A DNA stretch of 64,000 nucleotides. Origin: Prostheceraeus crozeri. Taxonomy: Eukaryota; Platyhelminthes; Polycladida; Euryleptidae. The notes under the pieces are model-generated. The model did no database searches and was not told where the DNA came from. It saw only the letters and a program-made list of their open reading frames with translations. The stretch is taken from assembly GCA_907163375.1 (NCBI GenBank), contig CAJQUW010006788.1, forward strand, positions 62,001 to 126,000, read 5' to 3'. This document shows, one piece after another, positions 32,771 through 42,613 of the stretch (the stretch's first letter is position 1; each line of letters opens with the position of its first letter). A program made the translations under genes and the position numbers.

Positions 32771-32803
32771 CTGACGACGCAGCAGGACCTGCGACACGTC
32801 GTG
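32771..32803 (+). ncRNA. hammerhead-like hairpin downstream of the Penelope-like relic
   Basis: CTGACGA is followed by a CGCAG/CTGCG hairpin, then ACACGTCGTG. The layout is that of a Penelope-associated hammerhead, with the GAAA box changed to GACA or ACAC. It was probably once a self-cleaving motif of this element. Confidence 0.4.
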
Positions 32804-32829
32804 AAAACTAAATAGACGATTTACGGCAG

Positions 32830-33230
32830 ATAGGTCTTTTTAATTACTGCTTCAAGAATGCGTCTGCCTCAACACGCTGTACTTGCATTAACTTCATTAA
32901 ACCATTACTACCAAAACTTTGATAAGTGGTTTTTACATAACATTTGGATTTCAAACACTCGATTGTGTCTATCGTGTGATAAATGATTCATAGACTCATG
33001 TTGCACAGAATGCTTGCAAAAAGATTTATTTTTAGAGGACTACATTAAAATTAGTCAGGAGGTCGAATGCCCCTTTTCCCTGGTATGGAAAGGGCAAATT
33101 TCAGACTTGGAAGCAGAATTCTTCATCTTCCGATAGAATGAAAACAGACTTTACGTATCTCGTTTCATCGATTTGACATAAATCATTACAGTACACATCA
33201 TCCTGCACTGAATTCTGTTTTTGGTTCCAG
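32830..33230 (+). other. end of intron, no recognisable gene
   Basis: Non-coding; it ends with the acceptor TTTTTGGTTCCAG before the exon at 33231. Confidence 0.4.
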
Positions 33231-33472
33231 AGATCGGGAATCATATCACTTTGTGGAGGAATACCCACTTGCAGTTCTACCTCACTTAGAAGAAAACACA
33301 AGGATAAATGTCACTGGACCAATCATTGTCTTTGCTTTTGAATATGGCCGCAATTTCAGTGGTCCTGACAAAGATCCATTTCACGAGCGGAGGGCTTATT
33401 CTTCGATTGAAGCGGCCTACACTTCAAATTTCCTACATCCTGTTTTCTATCATTACAACACATTGCCAACAG
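33231..33472 (+). CDS. FOXRED2-like: FOXRED2-like gene, internal exon
   Basis: The acceptor ends at 33230 and the donor GTGAAG starts at 33473. The first base completes the Lys codon left by the exon at 28189. It encodes YHFVEEYPLAVLPHLEE, IIVFAFEYGRNFSGPDKD and TSNFLHPVFYHYNTLPTG. EYG-NFSGP-KD and SNFLHPV-Y-Y--LPT are clear FOXRED2-family landmarks in the domain after the flavin fold. It leaves one base for the next exon. Confidence 0.9.
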
Positions 33473-33651
33473 GTGAAGTATCTTACAACTACGCAATATA
33501 AAGTGAATGAATAGGATAAAAACAAAATTACAACATATTCGTTCGAGTCTGCAAGCCGCACATCTTTTGTGTGACAATTTGATCTAGCGCTGATTTCATT
33601 GCAAATTCTTCGACAATTCTTATTGTCAATTCAATTTGCAATTGGGTCTAG

Positions 33652-33800
33652 TAATTCAATGCCTCCGGCTTTCACGAGGTCGAAATGATATTTCAATGCG
33701 CCTTCCTCTTGGCACCACCATGAAAAATGGCTTGCTGGCTGGGAATCGAACCCATTCTTCGAACTGCTAACGCGGCATGAAGATCACCTAGACAAGCGAA
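33652..33800 (-). repeat. tRNA-derived SINE, copy 1
   Basis: The tRNA-like head is on the - strand with B box GGGTTCGATTCCC (33753-33741). The body follows at lower coordinates with CACGAGGTCGAAATGATATT. A second copy of the body is at about 34534-34630. Confidence 0.65.
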
Positions 33801-34516
33801 GAACACCCTCCATGATCGCATCAAGAGCAAGCAAAGCTTTCAGCGCGCATTATGACATTACCTTCCTGGTTTGTTTATATAGCAATCACAGAATTAAATA
33901 TTTTGTTTTTCTGTTTCGGTTTGCTAGAACTGTGATCAATATGAAATCAACGGCACATCGAGGAACTTATTAAGTGGGCAAAAAGGAATTCCCAATACCT
34001 TACAGAGATAGGAAAAAAAGTCGTGCGTCGTTGGCGGATTAATGTGAGTTCAGGCAAAGTGCTTCGATTGCCAAAATTCCTTCAGATTCGAAGAATTCAG
34101 ATCATTGCCCACAAGTTTTCTCCATAATGTTGACCCTTCCGATCATTATTAAAGAAAGTAGCAGGCGTACGAAAATTAGTTCACTTGATGATCCTCTCCT
34201 TGGCATTGCTCACTGTATAGTGCATACGTTGAATTGAATCGAAGCCAGGCATCCATGTGTGTTTTGGTGCATGCGACGTGATATCACAGCACGCACGCAT
34301 CTCTCCCTGGCTCTGATGTCCTCTGTTGACAGCTTATTGTTTGCCATTTCCAATAGTAATCGATACACGGATTATCCATTCGAGAAGGAGCAAGTTGTAT
34401 AATTCTGTGATGTGCCATTTCGAAATTAAGGTTACATATAACTCTTCCTTTCTGAGAAACCGAGGCGCGCGCAGATGAATCTAATTCTGTGATAACAATA
34501 GCAGCCGCTTCCATGC
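33801..34516 (+). other. intron sequence without recognisable gene
   Basis: Non-coding intron between the exons at 33231 and 35611. Confidence 0.35.
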
Positions 34517-34700
34517 GACCTCGGATGATCGATCTAATAATTCAATACCTCCGGCTTTCACGAGGTCGAAATGATATTTCAATACGTCTTGCACTTAGTA
34601 CCACCATGAAAAATGGCTTGCCGGCTGGGAACCAGGCGTATTGAAATATCATTTCGACCTCTTGAAAACCGGAGGACTTGAGATCGATTATCCGAGGTCG
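34517..34700. repeat. SINE copy 2 inside an imperfect palindrome
   Basis: 34534-34630 repeats the SINE body of 33652-33740. It is bounded by CGACCTCGGATGATCGATCT (34517-34536) and its near reverse complement at 34681-34700. Inside, a further inverted piece, TATTGAAATATCATTTCGAC (about 34641), mirrors the body. The block looks like a SINE and a partial inverted copy joined head to head. Confidence 0.6.
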
Positions 34701-35610
34701 TCTGGAAGTGGTTGTTATTGCAATTAGGTCTATGATGCCTTGGTGGACATCGAGACCCACTACTGGTGGAAAAATCGGCAGACACAAATGTGATGAAGTA
34801 TTTAATCACTAATTACAATTGCCATGACAACAGATGTGTGATGATAAGTGCTCGGGCCTACCAACTGAAATCGGTCACCCGTATATAGTCGCGGCTCGGT
34901 CGGCAGAACGACAGATCTGGGCAACCTGGGGTCATAAGTACGATTTTTACTAACTCCAGATAATTTGCATGGCAATTTGAGGCATTAAATTATTTTATTT
35001 CATTCTTTTTGTTAGCCTCAACTTCATTCATCGCATCAATGGTACTTATAATGGAAATCAAGTACTTAAATTCGTGAATATTTTCAGGTCATTTCACCAA
35101 CTTGATCCACATTTGACCTAATTTCTGCATGCATTGCTGATCAGAAGCATGATAATAACACATGCTTATAATAGGAACTGACCTGAAGATATTCCACGCC
35201 AAAGATTATGGCTTTAGACATATTTGTTTTCACTTAATTAGAGAAAACATAGGAAGGTTCACTTTAACCAAAAACTGCAATATCCCTCCTATTGTATTGA
35301 CATGTGTTTGTCTTTGATCCGGTGTGACAAGAAGAGGAAACAGTTAGAACTCGGAAGATGTGTAAATACGTGGTAGGCAGAAGATGAGCATCATTCTGTG
35401 AAAGTCCAATTTTTAGTCTCTTTCCCTCAGAAACTCGCTCTGGCTGCCGAACTACATCTCTTTTCAGGCCGGTTTCTTATCTAGTCATAATATTTCAGCA
35501 ATCATGAGTTTGTAGATGTCCAAGAAAGGAACTCTTCTAGCTTTCACATACATTGAAAGTTTCCGTTTCCTTCGATGGATGTATTATTAATACACTCACC
35601 TGACTTTCAG

Positions 35611-35879
35611 AGGCTGCGATGAGAAAGAAGCGGTCAGACGACATCTTACCTCGACCAACAAATCTTCACCACATTATCGAAGATTTTCACACCAAATTTC
35701 GAGACAGGAGAGCTCATACGCTTCCATTTCAGCGATTTCTGGAAAACGTTGTCGGACGGGATTTGACATCTTTCTCCTCTGAGAGATGTCTTCACCTCAT
35801 GATGATCGCCTCTACAATACCTGCTTCTTGTGTAGAAGGGATGACATTTTCGTCAGTTACAAGAAATTCCTTTAAATAA
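35611..35879 (+). CDS. FOXRED2-like: FOXRED2-like gene, terminal coding exon
   Basis: The acceptor CTGACTTTCAG ends at 35610. The first two bases complete the Gly/Glu-position codon begun at 33472. It encodes ILPRPTNLHHIIEDFHTKF, then TLPFQRFLENVVGRDLTSF and a Cys-containing helix, and stops at 35877-35879. LPRPT--HHI-EDF and LP--RFLEN---DL--F match the FOXRED2 C-terminal region. Known: vertebrate FOXRED2 proteins end in a KDEL-like retrieval signal. Here the last residues are SVTRNSFK, so either the signal is absent, or the true transcript splices out before this stop to an exon I did not find. Confidence 0.85.
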
Positions 35880-36950
35880 ATTAAATCTCACTGTGGTTCT
35901 GATTTTGTTTCACAGCTGGACAACTGCCGGAAAGATCGGTTCACTATGTTTCCGATTGTCCTTCTCAGGATAAATTCGCATTATGTCTGATTGCAAGGTT
36001 CTGAGTATACTTGCACTTCATCACTATCAATATCGAACCAATCTCTAGGAACCGGGACGGAGCTCAAACTGCCTATCTGACTTCGATGTCACAATTTTTC
36101 GTGTTGAAACTAGCTGAAAATGCATGTACTTGTATAGTTGGCGTGCTCTGTTTCTAAATGTGATGTCGGCTTTGACCCAATGCAGGTTTGTCTCTCCATC
36201 GCTTTCTTTGTCTGCCTCTGTTTCTTTTGTCTTGTCTTGGAATCGCAGCTGTCGTACGGTGGCTCTACCTGTTGTCAGGTCGTCCGATGACATGACCAGC
36301 CCATTCCCATTTGAGATGCTTCGCTTCGGGTATTACATCCTTCAGTCTCATTCTTCTCCTTAATTCTTCATTTCTTGCTCTGTCTCTCATTGTAATGCCT
36401 ATCATTCTTCTTTCCATCGCTCGTTGTGCTGCTTCAAGTTTTTGATCTTGAAATCTAGTTATTCACCACGTTTGTGATCCGTGTGACAAACCAGGCAAAA
36501 TTACAGTGCTCGAATAATCTTTTCTTATTTATCCTCTTTATGCTTCTTGATGTTTTCTAAAATTGCGATCCTTTGAAGGTAAGATAATTAGCATTATCGA
36601 TTACTATTGATAGACTTGATACAGTAAATGCACGTTGCCCGATGACATGCATGCATGCATTCCATATATTGCAATATTTAATGTGTATGCAGTTTATGCA
36701 TGCGTTCAACTTAATAAAAACATGCTGTTTGTATAAGTTTTCGCTACTGTTTCTATAATAGTTTTAGTATGCTATTTCGAACTTTAACTTAATTCATTGA
36801 AATACATGCACATGAACCATTGCATGTCCTCTCCTTCCACCGTTTTATCTTTCATAATTTTCATTTCTTCATGAGACATTAACATGTATCATTTGCAAAT
36901 ATCATTCCTATCAGTCCTCGTATTGACCATATCTATTCTGAATTCCTAAA
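35880..36950. other. no recognisable gene
   Basis: Region 3' of the FOXRED2-like gene. It may include its 3' untranslated region. 36300-36480 is TC-rich and looks like the antisense of a LINE tail, but I could not confirm it. 36648-36660 is a short ATGCATGC palindrome. Confidence 0.3.
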
Positions 36951-39440
36951 AGCTGGCGGCGAACCAATAGTCAATGCCCTGTTACGGATATTCACTGCTA
37001 TCCTCTCAACAGGCAAAGTGACTCAAAACTTCAAAGAGGCTCTCATAGTTTTCATTTACTAGAAGAACAGTAGACCAGACTGCAGCGTCCTATTAGCCTT
37101 TTAAGGTATGTACAGTTATGTAAGTACTGTACAGTTATGTACAGTTTATGAAAGTCATAGCCGAACGAGTCAAAAGAGAATCTACATATATGCATCCATA
37201 CCAAAAACACAAGCTGCCTGTCAACCAGGAAGAGAAACTATCGAGCAAATATTTGCCTTACAACAGCTGATTGAGAAATCTATCGAATTCAATAGTCCAG
37301 TACATATAGTATTCATAGATTTTGCAAAATCATTTGACAGCATTAAACTCCCTAACCTGTAGAACTTACTCGACAAAGCCAACATAAATGAGAAATACAT
37401 CAATCTTCTGAAATCAGCACATGAAAACTCAAAGCATTCATCAAAACAGACATCGGAACATCACGACATGTTGATATCATTAAAGGTGTAAAACAAGAAA
37501 TGCTCTGTCTGGCATCCTGTTTTGCATTGAAATTACAGCCCTAATCCAACAAGCCGAGAGCAAGGTTGGGTCCAAACTTTGGCTTGGGTACCCCCAAGAC
37601 TGGACCCAAGAGTGGCTATTTCACTAATGAAGTGGAACAACAATTTCCAGAACATGTTTGGAACTTTGAATTTTAAAATTGCATAAAGATATTTTGAATC
37701 ATACCATATTGTACATATTGCTATCCAATTAATATGTATCTAATGTTCATATTAATTGCTATCTATTACATGAATTTGTTATTGCCATATTAATATTCAG
37801 CGAAAAGTTTTAATTATCGGCATAGGTTATCTCTGGGCTTAATATCATCAACCCTGTTTACGTCTACAACCTAATAATTTCCTAATTAGAGCAACATGCA
37901 TGACTAAGCTACATTCCTTACAATATGTCTGATCGAGAAACGAAACACACACAGCACAGGCCTCGTAGGACGTAGAAGATGAAAATAGCACAAATGTAGA
38001 TATAGCGATATTTTTACTTATCGCAAGAAGCAATCATCAAAGAATGTCACTGCATTAAATAATACCGATATCCTTATATTTGTAATACATGTAGCCTAAT
38101 AGTAGAATAAACAATATAGGCCGAGGTTTTTAACTTTCAAGGCAAGAGGCTATATGAAGCAAGTTATCTAAGAATTGTTGTAGGCCACCAATTTTACAGC
38201 ATAAGCGTTATACAGATATTGGTTTAAGGCATTGCATTTTTTCATGCATTATTTGTTTTATTTCACGCAAAATGATTTATACAAAATTCTTTCTAACACA
38301 ATATGCATTACATGTAGCTTAATGGATTAAATTTACAAGAAAGCTATAGGCAATCAAAGCATAGTTTAAAAAGCTAATTAAACAGACTATCAGACAGACA
38401 TTTACGTTAGGTCTATATTAAAGTTGATGATATTACAGTTTCATCATAGAAAGACCAATCGTGTGGTTGAAGTTGTTACATATTTACATGTACATACATG
38501 TAGATGACTTGCTATGATATGATGTGGTCCTATACTTAGGCAGAATTTTTCCAAGAAAACCGCAAATGATCATTCATGGTCACTTTCTTTACTCTTGGGG
38601 GGGTACCCAAGCTCTGAGGTCCGCACCCCAAGATTCTTGGGTAGCCCCCCCAAGACTACCAAAAACCCAAGAGTGAACCCAAGACGCAAGACCCAACCTT
38701 GCCGAGAGTGAATGTCAATCCTGCTACCCAATCGGCGGAAGCCTACTTGCAAATCTAAATTAGGCGGACGATATTGCTGCCCTCAGTAACTCACGCTCTG
38801 ACCTGCAGCGCTTTCTAGACGTCTTAGATAAACATGCAGTAGAAGTTGGACTCCTTGTTAATGTATTTAAAACGAAGTGTATGACAACAGATAAACTTAA
38901 CTCCACACTCCACCTGACCATCTACGGAAAAACAATCGAAGAAGTCTCAGAAGTCTCTTGGACACAAGCTCTCTTCCAAGTACGTCAACATGATTCCACT
39001 TCAATACAGGATTGGACTAGGATGGGCTGCCTATATAAAAACAAAGCAATACTCACAATCAAGCGAATCTCTTACTACCTTAAGTCCAAAATTCTTGCCA
39101 CCTACGTCATGCTTGTTGTATCGTACGGCTTAGAATGCATCAACTGGACCCCAAGAAACTTACAACCTTCGAAAATCATGTGATGAGACTCATGGCCAGT
39201 CACAGATTATGAGGTGACACACGAATTGAAGTCACACCTGTTATATCTACAGTGAAAAGCAAAATACTGAAACTCTGGCCACACCAAAAGAACAACTCTG
39301 GCAGTAAGCCGGATCTCCTTACCTAAGTAGAGGACGACCAACAAGATGGCGTGACAATGTATACGAATGGACGGGCTTGGACCTCACAGAATTAAGCGCC
39401 GAAGTGAAAGACCGAGAACTCTGGAGACGGATCTCATGCG
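36951..39440 (+). pseudogene. RTE-like LINE relic, split by a DNA transposon
   Basis: Left part: 36960-37090 gives IVNALLRIFTAILSTGKVTQ and NFKEALIVF; 37205-37362 gives AACQPGRETIEQIFALQQLI and VHIVFIDFAKSFDSI, the reverse transcriptase palm start. After the insertion at 37561-38700, 38760-38900 gives ADDIAALSNSRSDLQRFLD and GLLVNVFKTKCM; 39070-39180 gives YYLKSKILATYVMLVVSYGL; 39330-39440 gives the tail RWRDNVYEWTGLDLTELSAE. Stops and frame changes are frequent. The order is that of RTE-type LINEs. Confidence 0.8.
37561..38700. mobile_element. 1.14 kb non-autonomous DNA transposon inside the LINE relic
   Basis: The ends are CAAGGTTGGGTCCAAAC... and ...GCAAGACCCAACCTT, followed by G, an inverted repeat of at least 11-12 bases. 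Both subterminal regions carry repeats of CTTGGGT and CCCAAGA. Direct copies of GCCGAGAG flank it at 37553-37560 and 38701-38708 (7-8 bp depending on how the shared base is assigned). It has no transposase. The ends CAAGG/CCTTG and an 8 bp duplication suggest hAT. Confidence 0.85.
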
Positions 39441-40260
39441 TTGGTGCGCAATCTGCCGCAGGCCGTGACAGCAGACATTGATTATTATAAATCTACGGAC
39501 ACTCATCAATACTTGCGTTTCGAATCTTGTCATCCACGTCATATCATTCCATATAATTTGGCCAGACGAATCTGCAAATTTCTAAATGATGATATTTTCC
39601 GTGATAAACTCCTAAATGAATTAAGAATATTTCTGCACGATGAACGATATCCTTTTAATTTGATTGAAGATGGCATGGAAAGATCTTTATCTATGAGTCG
39701 AGCTTTTTTGCTAAAAGAGCAAAAAAAATAAAGATAATACCGATGAATTCAATACTATTGCTTTTGTTCATGCTCATAATCCAAGCAATGTAAATGCTAT
39801 TTCTATTATTAATCATATAAATTCTTTGTTTTTATTGATAATCCTCAAACTAGAAGTATTTTTGAGCAAAAACAATTCATTGAAAGTAAACGTAAACCTA
39901 AAAATATAAAAGAAACAATCTGTAAATCTAAATTTGAGTCTGATGAATAATTCTGTACACGAAAGAACAACAATTTGAAATGCGAACCTGTGATTATATC
40001 ATTATTCATTTCGTATAAAAGGAACGATTTTTAAAATGAAATGTAATTTGTCATGTGAAACAAAAAATGTCATTGTGTGACAGTTGTTGTGGCTGCGGTG
40101 AATATTATATTGCCGAAACGGGAAATACAATCCGTGCTAGATAGCAGCAGCAACAAACAGGTCATCCTATATACAGTCGAATACAATTAAGTGAGCACAT
40201 CGAATATTGTGGCAAATTCCGTTTTACTTTTCCTGTTTATAAGATTTCCTACTCTCAATT
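39441..40260 (+). pseudogene. Penelope-like element fragment 2
   Basis: 39441-39731 encodes IDYYKSTDTHQYLRFESCHP, RHIIPYNLARRICKFLNDD and PFNLIEDGM, typical of the segment after the reverse transcriptase core in Penelope-like elements. 39760-39950 gives SKRKPKNIKETICKSKF. 40020-40140 gives a decayed GIY-YIG start (CNLSCETKNVIV, then a broken YY-ET-NT-R segment). Stops are present. A CTGACGAGCGAAA string at 40457-40469 could be the remains of a hammerhead motif of this element. Confidence 0.78.
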
Positions 40261-40786
40261 CTGCATAATCTAAAATGTGTATCTACACTTGCATTTACAC
40301 ATCTATTGATTCTTATTCCGCAATATCTTATAGAATTTCAATTAGCAAATGTTGAATACATATTTCTTTGCTGTCAGTTTTCTATGCATGCATGTTTGCA
40401 TATACATTGTATGTTAATCATTTTTTCTTACATATCACTGTTTCTATGTTATGCACCTGACGAGCGAAATGATTTCCAGTTACAACAACCAAAGGAATTT
40501 TATTTTGTTTACTTAGCATAAATTCAAGTTTGCGGAGCCAGGGTAACCAAAGGTCTTCGGTTAAGTAAAAACGTCGTTATCTCATGCGTACGATGCATTT
40601 CGCTTGCCACCGACAAGCATGGTCACGTTCTGAATTGACAAATCATGTACAGACAAAATAAACGCTAGAAATTCCATGCATGATCAATAATCAACAAAGG
40701 TCAAAAAGATATGTGTCCGAAGACTCTATGAAATCGATCTGTACAAAGTTACTACTCATTTTAGTCAAAAGTAAAATAAAGAAAAG
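40261..40786. other. no recognisable gene
   Basis: Non-coding. 40488-40521 is an inverted copy of 41110-41143. Confidence 0.4.
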
Positions 40787-41143
40787 TTAAAATGAAATGA
40801 AAGACAAAAATGAAAGTCTAAAGCACTCCATTCCAAGCCGTACCGATATTGAAGTCACTTTTGTTAACGCTGTTGTACTTCCTGTTGTACTTAGCATATT
40901 CAAAAGAGACTGTGGCTCTTTATGAACATGTCTGATGACATGATTTCTAAATGAAGGAGTCAATTTTAAAATCGAAAATGCTGGAGTTACAATGCTCGAG
41001 TATTCATGTACATTGGGCTCATTTGGACTATAAGTTTTTACAAATGGAATTACTTTCTTAAATTTTCTGCCTTTGTGTGTTCTCAATTGAATATCAGTCT
41101 CTTTTAAATATGCCAAGCAAGCGAAATAAAATTCCTTTGGTTG
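40787..41143 (-). pseudogene. Penelope-like fragment on the opposite strand
   Basis: A - strand frame (41116-40787, open upstream to about 41143) encodes YLKETDIQLRTHKGRKFKKV and IPFVKTYSPNEPNVHEY. The PFV-TY-PN-PNV pattern is that of the region before the endonuclease in Penelope-like elements. It is opposite in strand to the fragments on either side and shares the inverted repeat 40488-40521/41110-41143. Confidence 0.55.
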
Positions 41144-41811
41144 CTTTAACTGAATGCAATAATGAGAGATGCATGTGTTGTCCTTCCATGCTTTTAGATA
41201 ACAAAATTACATACGTGGTGTGATCCAAAATGTCCCGGACTAACCTACTTGCAGATAACCTGTGATAACGAATACTACTTCAGATGTAAATTTAGGTCTT
41301 TAAGGCATGAGAAATATGGTTGCCGAAATTTTTCCGGTCAGTTTTCTATTTTTTCAAAATTTTCAAACATTTTTGTCTGAATTTCAAGATTTTCCTATAA
41401 ATTCTAGCGATTTAGAATTAATATATTTAGATTATATTATTCAACCAATATTATATATATTCAACCTGCTGTCTGTGCAAGCGTGCTTGACGTCGCTCCG
41501 GTCTGCTTTGGCTGTATGATTTCGTGCACTGGTTTGGCATCGGAATATTTTGGAATTCTTTATACCATATTCATCGTCATCGCGGTCCCCAACTTTCTGT
41601 GTCATTGGATTTTGAATCTACAACGCCGTTTCGTCGCTGGAGGGAAGAATTCCCATTCCGATTAGTGCTATAGTGATCTCCTCTCACTTTCTCGCTTCTT
41701 GTCAGTCGCAACAGTCTGTTGTCAGATTGAAGTTCGTCAGCACTGAAAGGCAAGACCAATATCAATTTCTACGATTCTGTGCATGAACTAATGACAGCCG
41801 ATCTAAGTTGA

Positions 41812-41884
41812 TTGTCTGGTCCAGTGGCTTGCGCTTGCGATCTATCGTTTTATTTTGGAAAACCACGGGTTCAAATCTCAACAT
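41812..41884 (+). promoter_or_regulatory. tRNA-like A and B boxes in the LINE 5' region
   Basis: TGGTCCAGTGG (41817-41827) fits the A box and GGGTTCAAATCTC (41867-41879) fits the B box of a tRNA gene, about 40 bases apart. They end just before the ORF1 ATG at 41882. It could be a fused tRNA-like promoter or chance. Confidence 0.3.
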
Positions 41885-42613
41885 GACTGGTGTCGGCAGA
41901 GCGACGAGAAGTTCTTCACTTTGCTTGGAAAGTGTGAAGGAGTTGCTTTATGCAACGAAAGCTGAAATTATTGAATCCGTCAAACTTGAGACGGACAGTC
42001 TCAAACAGCTTATCAATTCTCTTTGTGGTCGGGTTACCAGGATTGAAGAATCAATTTTGGCAATTAAAACTGCTCAAAATACTCAAGAAAGCGCTATCGA
42101 ATTGCTACAAAATCAAGTGTCTCAAATTGACAGTGATCTAGTGAAGTGCAAAAAGCAAACTGATGACATTTTTGATGAGTATGAGCAGCGTGACTACCGC
42201 AGATTGAACATAGTTGTATCTGGCATTTCCGAGTCTAATAAAGGCTCTGTTGTGGAGAATTCAAAATTGGACATTGAGTATTGCGAGAAAATGTTTCGAA
42301 CGATGGGTGTCGATGACTTTGATTTCCAGGAGGTCAAGTGGTTGGGCAAATTCAAATCGGAGCAAAGTAGATTGCTCAGAGTTCGTTTTAAATGTATTCA
42401 AGCAAAACAAGCAGTGTTAAGAAAGTCAAAATTGTTGCGATCCAACGATACATACAAGACCGTTTACATAAACCATGACAAGACAAAGTACCAACAGCAG
42501 AAAGACAAGGAATTGCGTGACGAATTGAAATTCAGAAAAAAATTTGGGAGAAGATGTGGTGATCTCTCGTGGAAAAGTGTGGGATAGAAGCAAATTGCAC
42601 CATTTTCGAAATT
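41882..42613 (+). pseudogene. LINE ORF1 protein, frameshift near the end
   Basis: The ATG at 41882 is the likely start. Residues about 15-105 form a Leu/Ile heptad coiled coil (SLCGRVTRIEESILAIK). Then comes the RNA-binding module seen in L1/CR1 ORF1 proteins: YRRLNIVVSGISES followed by KLDIEYCEKMFRTMG and EVKWLGKF, and a basic C-terminal domain. An A run at 42536-42542 seems to have lost or gained a base: in the next frame the text reads GEDVVISRGKVWDR, a usual ORF1 C-terminus, and stops at 42611-42613. As it stands the frame ends at 42587. Role: RNA chaperone that coats the LINE RNA. Confidence 0.75.

Noticed and set aside
24108..35455. Motif CTCG-TCTGGC-GCCGAACT at about 24121, 25700 and 35433
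   Set aside because: Too short to define a repeat family; the copy at 25700 lies in the RTE-like relic, so the others are probably small LINE scraps.
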